From contig JACRFQ010000017.1 in assembly GCA_016217835.1 (NCBI GenBank), forward strand, positions 1 to 36,709: a DNA stretch of 36,709 nt. The letters run 5' to 3'. A program made the translations under genes and the position numbers. The notes under the pieces were generated by a model, which saw nothing but the letters and a program-made list of their open reading frames with translations, was not told the origin of the DNA and did not search any database. Shown piece by piece: positions 1-8,531 of this stretch (its first letter is position 1; every line of letters starts with the position of its first letter). This DNA is from Candidatus Levyibacteriota bacterium (GTDB lineage Bacteria > Patescibacteriota > Microgenomatia > Levybacterales > UBA12049).

Positions 1-428
1 GAGCCATTAAAAAGAAATAACATTATGCTTAAAATGCCTATTGTTTTAGATTTAAAAATTTCTTTTGAAAATAAATAAATCATTAAAATAAGAAATGAAA
101 ATCCCAAAGCCGATGGGACATTCAATGCATAATCAATTCTTAATCCCATTTTTTCAAACATGCCAACAATTGCATAAAAAAGAAAATGATATCTAATGGG
201 GGGGCCTGAGAAAAGCGGAAATTGGGGCGGGTAATTGTTACCAAAAGAAAAAGATCTAATTAATGGAATATGATTTGCAAAATCACTCCAGGCCTTTGAA
301 GCAATCATCATTGTTCCATCTTGATATGAAAATGTAGCAAACATTAACCACGATGAAAAAATAAAGGCAAAAATAAATATAAATATTTCAATCTTAAATT
401 TTTTTAAAAAGAGGATTATTTTATGCAT
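1..428 (-). CDS. Polytopic membrane protein, N-terminal part (possible membrane glycosyltransferase/DUF2298-like); C-terminus outside window
   Basis: Open minus frame from ATG at 428: MHKIILFLKKFKIEIFIFIFAFIFSSWLMFATFSYQDGTMMIASKAWSDFANHIPLIRSFSFGNNYPPQFPLFSGPPIRYHFLFYAIVG..., hydrophobic and open to the window edge. Not in the supplied ORF track because it is partial. Confidence 0.7.
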   Translation of the reverse strand, partial: MHKIILFLKKFKIEIFIFIFAFIFSSWLMFATFSYQDGTMMIASKAWSDFANHIPLIRSFSFGNNYPPQFPLFSGPPIRYHFLFYAIVGMFEKMGLRIDYALNVPSALGFSFLILMIYLFSKEIFKSKTIGILSIMLFLFNG

Positions 429-1712
429 TTATTTTATTATTAATTTTGCGACTTTATTCCCTAATTCTACTGCATAATTGGTACCCCTGTCCCATGGGTA
501 AACTTGTTCTATATTTGCAAGATAAACATTATTTAAAGGTGTTATAAAAGGAGGAAGTATTTTTGAATAATTAACAGGAATTATTGGTTGGGCAAAAGGC
601 GCTTTAAAAAGTTCATAGTTAATAATTGATTTTTTATATTCTGGATTTATTTTTTTAAGATATGGATCAATTTTTTTTAGCATTTGTTTCTTTGTCATTT
701 TAAAATAATCATCGTCTATCGATTTGTAGTTTCCAAGATACACAAGGTGTTCATTGTTATAATTTTTTTTATCCATAAAATTTGTATGTTCAACAATTGC
801 CATAACCGGAGCATTTTTGTCGCATACGCTTAACCAATACGTACTGTCGTTAAAAAAGGGTTTATTAAGTCTCAAAATCAAGTTAGTAGCGCCTAGACTT
901 TTTAATTTGCCTAAAGCTTCTTTATATTCGCGTGGAAGACCGGTCGCAATTTTTAAAAAAAGAAAAGAAGGAATCGTAACGATAATTGCATCAAAATTTT
1001 CAATTTTCAATTTTGAATTCCCAACACGCCTGAATTTTATTTGGGGTTTTTCTTTTGAAGAAAGCTCAGGTATTTCTGTATTAAAATATATTTTTCCTCC
1101 AAGCTTTTCAATTTCTTCAACGAGCCCAGTCGCAAAATTTAAAAATCCTCCTTTGGGGTAAGCGAGACTTGGAGTTCTTTTTTTGATTCTTGCCCAAAAC
1201 CAGGCAAGAGAGACGTCATCTGCAAAAGAACCAAATTTGTTTATAAAAAGAGGTTTCCAAATCATTTCGTATGATTTTTTCCCCATAAATTTTGGTAACA
1301 TCACAGAAGCTTTATATTTCTCAAGAGGCTTCCAAAAAGGATCGTATTTTAAAAGGCCAATAACAGTACTCATTTTTAACCGTTCAAAGAAAGATAATAA
1401 AGGAAATCTTAAAACGGTTGTTGGAGAATCCAATTGATAGATATTGTTCTTTATAAAGACAGAGGTTTTTGGTCTATTAATAATAATTTCATAATTTATT
1501 TCTTTTGCCAGATTTAAAATACTATTATCATTCGTAAACCAATGGTGATAGTGCTTTTCCAAAGACCATTCCCATCCACGTCCTTGATACCCGATTGCAA
1601 GCCCGCCGGGTTTTAAATCTTTTTCAAATACAGATACATCATGATTTTTTTTCACTAATTCAAAGGCAGCGGAAAGACCAGTGAACCCTGCGCCAATTAT
1701 TGCAATTTTCAT
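429..1712 (-). CDS. FAD/NAD(P)-dependent oxidoreductase (amine oxidase/protoporphyrinogen-oxidase-like)
   Basis: Rossmann motif MKIAIIGAGFTGLSAAFELVKKNHDVSVFEKD at the N-terminus; start placed at this Met rather than the upstream one in the ORF track (1736). Confidence 0.85.
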   Translation of the reverse strand: MKIAIIGAGFTGLSAAFELVKKNHDVSVFEKDLKPGGLAIGYQGRGWEWSLEKHYHHWFTNDNSILNLAKEINYEIIINRPKTSVFIKNNIYQLDSPTTVLRFPLLSFFERLKMSTVIGLLKYDPFWKPLEKYKASVMLPKFMGKKSYEMIWKPLFINKFGSFADDVSLAWFWARIKKRTPSLAYPKGGFLNFATGLVEEIEKLGGKIYFNTEIPELSSKEKPQIKFRRVGNSKLKIENFDAIIVTIPSFLFLKIATGLPREYKEALGKLKSLGATNLILRLNKPFFNDSTYWLSVCDKNAPVMAIVEHTNFMDKKNYNNEHLVYLGNYKSIDDDYFKMTKKQMLKKIDPYLKKINPEYKKSIINYELFKAPFAQPIIPVNYSKILPPFITPLNNVYLANIEQVYPWDRGTNYAVELGNKVAKLIIK

Positions 1713-1716
1713 AGAT

Positions 1717-3114
1717 TTAAATTGTCCTGCGGGCAAGTAGGAAAAGAAGGCCTCCCATTAAACTTAGAATAATACCCACAACGCCAAGTATTATCATAGA
1801 AGGATTTCCAGTTGGAGGCAATATTTGGCCAGAATAGGTTGCATACGGAGTCGGACTTAATGCTTCCGTGGGGATAGGAGTTGTGATTAAGGAGGAAAGA
1901 ATAGTTGGAGTCGGAGTTGGGGTAGCTTTAACAGTTGGCGTGGGAGTAAGAGTTGCCGTAGGTTTTGGTGAAGGTGTTGGTGTGGGGGATCCTGTTGCGT
2001 TTTGAATTTGTGTTCCCGAAGCGTAAACCACAAAGGATTGAGTTATCGTTTTTAGTATGCCGGATATATCTCTTGTCGTAATCGTTATCGTATGCGTTCC
2101 CGGGGTTAGAGGTTCTGATGGTTTATAGCTCCAATTCCCATTTTTATCTGTTACTACTTTAGTTTGAATTGTTTGATCTGAGTGTATGACTATTTGAACA
2201 TTTTCACCCGGTTTAGCTGTGCCCTTAAATAAAGGTTGGGTATCGGTGAGTCCTTGATTTTTTGTTGGTGTTAATATTTGGATTTTTTTTGTTTGCGTTG
2301 CTGAAGACGTACTTTCAAGAGAAGGAAAGTCTTGTAGGTCTGCCGAGGCACTTGCGATAGAAGATGCTTTAATTAAAAAATTATAATCTTTAGAAAGAGT
2401 TATTAAGGGAACAGGATTGATTTGTGTTTTGGATAAGGTAATGTTTGATGTTAATAAGTCGCCATAAGCAAGCATTTTTATAACAGAATTTTGGTTAAAA
2501 TTATAATAAGATGAAAGATTGCCGGTTCTTGTTATTTTTAAAGGTATTTCGTACGATCCGTCGGTTTTAGTAAGTGCCGAAAGAACCTGAGAGTTATCAG
2601 AGGTAACATAAATTATTGCTTCCGAAGGGGAACTACCAGTAGGGAGAAGAATCTTTCCTTTGATCGTGTCGGATTCTGTGGGGGATTCAGGAATAGAAAT
2701 GCCTGTGGCGATCTCAAAGGGCTTACCATTATTATAATATGTATTTTGACCGCTAATTATTGCAAAATAATACTTTGTTGCAGGCAGTAAATTATTGACG
2801 GTAATACTATGAACTTGATAATGTGTAAGTTTTTCGGATCCCAAGCTTCTTTCATCAAAAGCAGATTTACCTAAGGAGTTATTTTCTCCATAACTTACGG
2901 AACCGGAAATTTTTTCATTGGTCGAATAGGAAACAGAAAAAGACGTATCGGTAACATTGGTTATTCTTACATTTTGAGGTTGTTCGGATGAGACAGCATT
3001 TGTCCGAAGAAGAGTTTTGTTATTTGTTAAAAAAGTTGTTGTTCCAACTCCTAAAATAAGAATCAGTAATCCCAAGAGAGTCGGTATTCTTTTATCCCAG
3101 AAACTTCTTTTCAT
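1717..3114 (-). CDS. Surface protein: N-terminal TM, fibronectin-III-like and Ig-like domains, Thr/Pro-rich stalk, LPPTG-like motif plus C-terminal TM and RR tail
   Basis: PTPTPSPKPTATLTPTPT stalk; ...ILPPTGNPSMIILGVVGIILSLMGGLLFLLARRTI end; Fn3-like N-terminal segment. Confidence 0.75.
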   Translation of the reverse strand: MKRSFWDKRIPTLLGLLILILGVGTTTFLTNNKTLLRTNAVSSEQPQNVRITNVTDTSFSVSYSTNEKISGSVSYGENNSLGKSAFDERSLGSEKLTHYQVHSITVNNLLPATKYYFAIISGQNTYYNNGKPFEIATGISIPESPTESDTIKGKILLPTGSSPSEAIIYVTSDNSQVLSALTKTDGSYEIPLKITRTGNLSSYYNFNQNSVIKMLAYGDLLTSNITLSKTQINPVPLITLSKDYNFLIKASSIASASADLQDFPSLESTSSATQTKKIQILTPTKNQGLTDTQPLFKGTAKPGENVQIVIHSDQTIQTKVVTDKNGNWSYKPSEPLTPGTHTITITTRDISGILKTITQSFVVYASGTQIQNATGSPTPTPSPKPTATLTPTPTVKATPTPTPTILSSLITTPIPTEALSPTPYATYSGQILPPTGNPSMIILGVVGIILSLMGGLLFLLARRTI

Positions 3115-3419
3115 GGTAACAAACTTCCCCCAGAAGTAGCTTTTTGAGCGCTGCCAGAACTAATTACCTGAATTACTTCCGATGGCGAGATGGTTGGGTT
3201 TATAGGGGTGCCTGATTGGAATATGGGAGTTACACTTTGTCTTTTTTTAAGTTTATCTATAGTTTTTGTATCAAAATTTGGTGCAATAAAAAAGAGCTGC
3301 GCATTTATTGCTTCGGGTATGGTAGATGAAATGGAATTGTGATAAATATTAAACACAATCCATATAAAAACGAAAATAAATATTGACGAAAGAAGTATTA
3401 CTAAATCTTTTTTTATCAT
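3111..3419 (-). CDS. Small N-terminally membrane-anchored protein in pilN/pilO cluster
   Basis: ORF overlaps the downstream gene by 4 nt; N-terminal TM LVILLSSIFIFVFIWIVFNIY. Confidence 0.55.
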   Translation of the reverse strand: MIKKDLVILLSSIFIFVFIWIVFNIYHNSISSTIPEAINAQLFFIAPNFDTKTIDKLKKRQSVTPIFQSGTPINPTISPSEVIQVISSGSAQKATSGGSLLP

Positions 3420-3420
3420 A

Positions 3421-4056
3421 TTATTGTTTAAAATAGGCTGTGCCCCGAATGTTTAATTGTAAATATACTACGCTAATTTCAACAGTTTTTGAAATAGCAA
3501 TATTTCCAACAGTCGTTACTCTTTGAAAGTTAACCAGTCGATCCATAAAGATTATCATATTTTGATAATCGCCTTTAATCGTAAGATTAAAATCGTAAGA
3601 AGAAAATTTTTTTGCAGACACAGCCCTGTCTGAAACTTCCGTTGGAAAGGTCTGAAAATTAATTAATGTTACATTGCTTTCTTTCGCAAGTCCCTGGACA
3701 GATGCTAGTAAAAGAGGAATCTCTGATTTTTTTGGCACGGCAGCAAATACAATTGGAAGATCATTTTCAAGGCCTGAATACGCTTGTTGTAATAAGGAGA
3801 GATTGTTTATTTTTTCGGAAAGTTTTTTCTCTACAAATTTATCGTCTTCAAGCTGTTTTTGTAAAGTGGTTATTGTTGACAGCGTTGGTCCCAAAGCAAA
3901 AATGCCAAGTAAGATAGAGGTAATAAGGGTTAGGATTATGGATGTGTATTTTTGCGTTTTTTCTTGTTTAAAATCGGGTATTAGATCAAAATATTTACGA
4001 TACTCGTCCCTTTTAAGGTTTTTTAAGGTTAAATTATTTATTAGTGGAAGCTGCAC
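3421..4056 (-). CDS. pilO: PilO-like type IV pilus inner-membrane protein
   Basis: Single N-terminal TM, coiled coil, then a small alpha/beta domain; adjacent to PilN-like ORF. Confidence 0.6.
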   Translation of the reverse strand: MQLPLINNLTLKNLKRDEYRKYFDLIPDFKQEKTQKYTSIILTLITSILLGIFALGPTLSTITTLQKQLEDDKFVEKKLSEKINNLSLLQQAYSGLENDLPIVFAAVPKKSEIPLLLASVQGLAKESNVTLINFQTFPTEVSDRAVSAKKFSSYDFNLTIKGDYQNMIIFMDRLVNFQRVTTVGNIAISKTVEISVVYLQLNIRGTAYFKQ

Positions 4057-4603
4057 TTGCTACTCCTTTCTGTTTGAACGTTACAGTAATACCAACTGTG
4101 ATAGTGGCGCTTGATGTTTTGTTTTCAATTTTATTAATACTAACCGTATCTATTTGATCATACTTTTTTAAGGAATTTACGAAAATACTCAAAGGATATA
4201 TCGAGTTTAAACTTGCTTCCATTGTCATTCCGTTTTCAGCAAGGGTAATGTTGGAAAAAGTCATTCCTATAGGCGCAAAACCAATAATTGTTTTAAGTGT
4301 TTTTACATTTTCAGTTCCTGTGTTTGAAACTGAAGAGATTAAACTAATCCTATCCTGAAGATTCCTATAGGTATCCTCATCTTTTTTAAAAGACTCCAGC
4401 CTTAATTGTTGTTGTTTTATGTTTGTATGAATGTCTCTGAGCTGATTATCTAAAAAGAAGCGGTATACCAGAGCTGAGAGTGTAATGATTTGTACGGTTA
4501 TGATAAGAATTCTTCCAATGGTTTGTGCCCAATTTACGATTTGAGTTATTGTTTCTCCTCGATCCTTTTTAATCAAATTAATAGACTCGGGTTTTTTCAC
4601 CAT
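4034..4603 (-). CDS. pilN: PilN-like type IV pilus assembly protein
   Basis: N-terminus SINLIKKDR followed by TM and coiled coil, typical of PilN; overlaps pilO-like gene. Confidence 0.6.
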   Translation of the reverse strand: MVKKPESINLIKKDRGETITQIVNWAQTIGRILIITVQIITLSALVYRFFLDNQLRDIHTNIKQQQLRLESFKKDEDTYRNLQDRISLISSVSNTGTENVKTLKTIIGFAPIGMTFSNITLAENGMTMEASLNSIYPLSIFVNSLKKYDQIDTVSINKIENKTSSATITVGITVTFKQKGVASAASTNK

Positions 4604-4652
4604 ATCAATTTTAGTCTAAGGGTTTTTGAGGCTTTTGTCAAAGAATAAAAGG

Positions 4653-4967
4653 CTATCTTTTGCTCTTTGGAGATTTTGTTTTTTTAATAGTTTTCTTAAC
4701 AGGTTTTTCAACCACTTTTGTCTTTTGGATTTTTGCATTAGTAAGCTTACTTAGGTTTGATTTAATTCTTGCTGCTTTGTTTTTGTGAATAAGTTTTTTC
4801 TTTACTGCCTTATCTGTTAATACAATAGCTTTTAGTATATCCTTAGGAGTTTTGCTTTTTTGCGCATCTTTTACAGCGTCTCTAAAAGCTGTTCTTAAAA
4901 CTTTATTTACTTTCTCTCTTTTCTTATCTTGTCTTAATTTTTTCTTTGCTGATTTTATTACTGGCAT
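4653..4967 (-). CDS. rpsT: 30S ribosomal protein S20
   Basis: MPVIKSAKKKLRQDKKREKVNKVLRTAFRDAVK is an S20 signature. Confidence 0.9.
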   Translation of the reverse strand: MPVIKSAKKKLRQDKKREKVNKVLRTAFRDAVKDAQKSKTPKDILKAIVLTDKAVKKKLIHKNKAARIKSNLSKLTNAKIQKTKVVEKPVKKTIKKTKSPKSKR

Positions 4968-5009
4968 GCGGCTATTTTAGCATGCTATACTGTAAAAAAC
5001 AACACACAT

Positions 5010-6677
5010 ATGCCAAAGGAATTTCTTAAAAAAAGCATAAATCTTCTTTTAAAACAACAAAGCAATATTATATCGGCGGCTTTTGTGATTATGTTAACAA
5101 TAGTCTTTTCTCAGGTTCTAGGACTCGTTAGGCAAAGGCTTTTGGTTGCTATTTTTGGTGCATCCGACACATTAGGAGTTTACCTTGTTTCAACCAGACT
5201 TCCGGATTTTTTATTCCAGTTAGTAATTGCGGGAGCTTTATCATCTGCTTTTATACCGATATTTTCAGACTATCTTATCAAAGATAAAGATAAAGAAGGA
5301 CATAAACTTGCTTCAACTCTTTTATTTGTAAGTCTTATAATTTTTTCTCTTTTTTCCATAGTGCTTTTTGTTTTTGCAAATCAATTTTCCATGCTTGTTG
5401 CCCCTGGCTTTACGGCTGAACACATAAATTTAATGGCAAACTTAATGAGGATAATAATTTTTGGAGAAATTCTTTTTATTATTGGAAGTTTTTTATCGGC
5501 AATACTTCAATCTTATAATCATTTTTTTATCCCCGGGATTGCTTCTGCTTTATATAATTTAGGAATAATTTTAGGGATCGTATTTCTTTCGCCAATTGTT
5601 GGAATTTATTCAGCTGCTTATGGCGTAATTTTAGGAGCTTTGATTTTTGTTTTAATACAGTTGCCATTTATAAAAAATTTGGGTTTTTCTTTTAAGCCGG
5701 CAATGTCTATTAGCGCAATTAAATCTTCGGGGGTTTTAGATGTCTTCAAACTTATTTGGCCAAGAACTCTTTCGATTGCTGTCTTTCAGTTAGGAACAAT
5801 AATAACCGTAACATTAGTTTCGTACTTACAAAACCCCGGAAGAAATTATGTAATTTTTGATTACGCGCAAACCCTTGCTTTTGCGCCGGTTGTTTTATTT
5901 GGGCAGGCAATTGCGCAGGCCGCGTTTCCTGTTTTATCTAAAGAAAAAGACAGATTAGAAGATTTTAAAATAACATTCATAACGAGTTTTAACCAAATGC
6001 TTTATTTAGTTTTGCCATTTTCAGTTCTTTTTATTGTACTTAGAATTCCCGTTGTAAGATTAATCTACGGAGCAGCGCAATTTGACTGGGCAGCAACGGT
6101 TTTAACAGGTAGAACCCTTGCTTTTTTTAGTATTTCTATTTTTGCTCAAAGTTTAACTTATTTAGTATCTAGAGGCTTCTATGCGCTTCACGATACAAAA
6201 ATCCCTTTGACAGTCGGCTCTTTAACAACCGCTGTTATGGTTTTGATAAGTGCTGTATTTATTTTTATCTATCATTTTGGGATTGAGAGCGTTGCTTTTG
6301 CTTTTTCTATTGCATCAGTACTTAATTTTTTGATAATGTTTGCCATTCTAGACAGAAAAACAGGAGGATTTGATAAAATACCCTTAATAAAAACAGTAGT
6401 AAAAATTTTTTTAGCGAGCGGCTTTACCGCGTTTGCGTTATATATACCAATAAAACTTTTAGATCAATTAGTCTTTGATACAACAAAAACAATAAACCTT
6501 TTGCTGTTAACAGGGATATCGAGTTTTGCAGGTCTTTCTTTTTATCTTTTTTTAACATGGCTCTTTGAAGTTAAAGAAGCGAGTATGTTTATTTTATTAT
6601 TCAAAAAGATAGGAGATTGGAGACAAGTTCTTAGAAAATCTGAAGAAACGATTGACGGAACCAGATTTAACCCGTAA
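5010..6677 (+). CDS. murJ: Lipid II flippase MurJ (MviN family)
   Basis: Multi-TM protein with MviN features (VFSQVLGLVRQRLLVAIFGASDTLGVYLVSTRLPDFLFQLVIAGALSSAFIPIF). Confidence 0.93.
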   Translation: MPKEFLKKSINLLLKQQSNIISAAFVIMLTIVFSQVLGLVRQRLLVAIFGASDTLGVYLVSTRLPDFLFQLVIAGALSSAFIPIFSDYLIKDKDKEGHKLASTLLFVSLIIFSLFSIVLFVFANQFSMLVAPGFTAEHINLMANLMRIIIFGEILFIIGSFLSAILQSYNHFFIPGIASALYNLGIILGIVFLSPIVGIYSAAYGVILGALIFVLIQLPFIKNLGFSFKPAMSISAIKSSGVLDVFKLIWPRTLSIAVFQLGTIITVTLVSYLQNPGRNYVIFDYAQTLAFAPVVLFGQAIAQAAFPVLSKEKDRLEDFKITFITSFNQMLYLVLPFSVLFIVLRIPVVRLIYGAAQFDWAATVLTGRTLAFFSISIFAQSLTYLVSRGFYALHDTKIPLTVGSLTTAVMVLISAVFIFIYHFGIESVAFAFSIASVLNFLIMFAILDRKTGGFDKIPLIKTVVKIFLASGFTAFALYIPIKLLDQLVFDTTKTINLLLLTGISSFAGLSFYLFLTWLFEVKEASMFILLFKKIGDWRQVLRKSEETIDGTRFNP

Positions 6678-6713
6678 AATTAGCCCCATGTCCTACAAAA
6701 ATATTCGAAATTT

Positions 6714-6782
6714 TGCCCCAGAAGAATGCTCGTTGTTCCCGAGGGCTACGTCCTCGCGTCACAATGTCGCATCTACGGGGCA
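6714..6782 (+). ncRNA. Candidate structured leader of lepA, similar to the hrcA leader
   Basis: Closing stem TGCCCC/GGGGCA, internal hairpin GAGGGC-TAC-GTCCTC, ends TACGGGGCA; same layout at 23182..23251. Fold drawn by eye. Confidence 0.4.
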
Positions 6783-6794
6783 TCAATATCATTT

Positions 6795-8531
6795 ATGAAA
6801 AATAACATAAGGAATTTTGCAATCATCGCACATATTGATCATGGCAAGTCTACTCTTGCAGATAGATTTTTAGAAATTACAAAAACAATTTCTAAAGATA
6901 AGTTAAAAGAACAGTTTTTAGATCAAAATCCAATTTCAAGAGAAAGGGGAATAACAATTAAACTTGCTCCTGTCAGAATGAGGTATCAATTTGACGGCAG
7001 CGAGTATATGCTTGATTTAATAGATACCCCAGGACACATGGATTTTTCCTACGAAGTATCAAGAACATTAGCTGCTTGTGAGGGGGCAATACTTTTAGTT
7101 GATGCAACTAAGGGAATTCAGGCGCAAACTGTCGCGCATTATAACAGCGCTAAAAAAGAAAATCTTGTTTTAATTCCGGTAATCAATAAAATAGACCTAG
7201 ACAGCGCAAATACAAAAGAAGTAGTCAAAGATTTAGTGGAAATGTTTGGATTTAAGGAAGAAGAAATTCATTATATTTCGGCAAAAACAGGAGAAAATGT
7301 TGAAGGATTATTAAAAGCAGTTGTGCAAAACATTCCTCCGCCTGTTGCAGATGAAAATTTATCTCTTAAAGCTTTGGTTTTTGATGCTGTTTTTGATGAA
7401 CACAGAGGTGTAATTATTTTTGTAAAGCTTGTAAACGGCAGGGTTAAAAAACAGGACAAAATAGAATTTTTACAAAGTAAAACAAAAATTGATGTTTCTG
7501 AGGTTGGATATTTTTCCCCATTTTTAATAGCAAAAGAGCAATTATTAGCAGGAGAAATAGGTTATGTCGTTACAGGAATAAAAGATATAAGGCAAACAAG
7601 AGTTGGAGATACGATTACAATCTCAAATCTCAAATCTCAAATTTCAAATATCGAAGCCCTGCCGGGATATGATTTGCCAAAACCGATGGTTTTCTTTGGC
7701 GTTTATCCAAAAACATCAAATGAATATGTTCACCTAAGGGAAGCTTTAACAAAACTTTCTTTAAATGACGGATCATTAAGTGTTTCAAATGAATATTCGG
7801 CATTTTTAGGAAGCGGTTTTAGGGTAGGATTTTTAGGTCTTTTACACGCAGAGATTGTTAAAGAAAGACTGGGTAAAGAAGAAGGAATAGAACCTCTCTT
7901 AACAATGCCAAGGGTTTTATATAAAGAAGAAGATGGTAAAATGTTTGAACCATATATGAGGCTTACAATATTTACGCCGGCTTTATATGTTGGTGCAGTT
8001 ATGACAGTTGCTCAAAATAAAAAAGGAAATTTAATTGATATTAATTATCATAAACAAAATGTGGTTTTAAACTATGATATGCCTTACTCAATGTTTATAA
8101 GGGGATTGTCTTCGGAATTAAAAAGTGTTTCGAAGGGTTTTGCAAGCTTGGATTACGAAATAAAGGAATACAAACAAGCAAATCTTATAAAAATGGATAT
8201 TTTAATTAACGACAATGTTATTGATGTATTGTCAGAGCTTGTTTATAAAGATGAAGCAGATTATGTTGCCAGAGAAAAGGTAGAAAAACTCAAAGAGCAT
8301 CTTTCAAGACAGCAATTCAGGCAAATAATTCAAGCAACAATCGGGGCAAAAATATTGGCAAGAACAGAAATACCTCCATATAGAAAAGATGTTTTGGCAA
8401 AAATGTCAGGGGGAGACAGAACCAGGAAAGATAAGCTTTTAGAAGCTCAGAAAAAAGGAAAATCTAAGTTAATTAATGTTTCTAAAGTAGAAATTTCTCA
8501 AAAAGCTCTTTTGTCGATGCTCCAGGGTTAA
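6795..8531 (+). CDS. lepA: Elongation factor 4 (LepA)
   Basis: MKNNIRNFAIIAHIDHGKSTLADRFLE, DTPGHMDF, NKIDL and LepA C-terminal GDRTRKDKLLEAQKKGKSKL. Start moved to 6795; the ORF-track start lies in the leader. Confidence 0.95.
   Translation: MKNNIRNFAIIAHIDHGKSTLADRFLEITKTISKDKLKEQFLDQNPISRERGITIKLAPVRMRYQFDGSEYMLDLIDTPGHMDFSYEVSRTLAACEGAILLVDATKGIQAQTVAHYNSAKKENLVLIPVINKIDLDSANTKEVVKDLVEMFGFKEEEIHYISAKTGENVEGLLKAVVQNIPPPVADENLSLKALVFDAVFDEHRGVIIFVKLVNGRVKKQDKIEFLQSKTKIDVSEVGYFSPFLIAKEQLLAGEIGYVVTGIKDIRQTRVGDTITISNLKSQISNIEALPGYDLPKPMVFFGVYPKTSNEYVHLREALTKLSLNDGSLSVSNEYSAFLGSGFRVGFLGLLHAEIVKERLGKEEGIEPLLTMPRVLYKEEDGKMFEPYMRLTIFTPALYVGAVMTVAQNKKGNLIDINYHKQNVVLNYDMPYSMFIRGLSSELKSVSKGFASLDYEIKEYKQANLIKMDILINDNVIDVLSELVYKDEADYVAREKVEKLKEHLSRQQFRQIIQATIGAKILARTEIPPYRKDVLAKMSGGDRTRKDKLLEAQKKGKSKLINVSKVEISQKALLSMLQG

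Noticed and set aside
1900-1990. Tandem repeat array around GTTGGAGTCGGAGTTGG
   Set aside because: It is the Thr/Pro-rich stalk coding sequence of the 1717..3114 surface protein.
6726-6794. N-terminal extension of lepA (MLVVPEGYVLASQCRIYGASISF) as coding
   Set aside because: LepA conservation starts at MKNNIRNFAIIAHIDHGKS; the upstream stretch resembles the hrcA leader with paired stem changes, favouring RNA structure. Weak peptide similarity (PEGYVLASQ vs PEAYSLALQ) was considered and judged a by-product.
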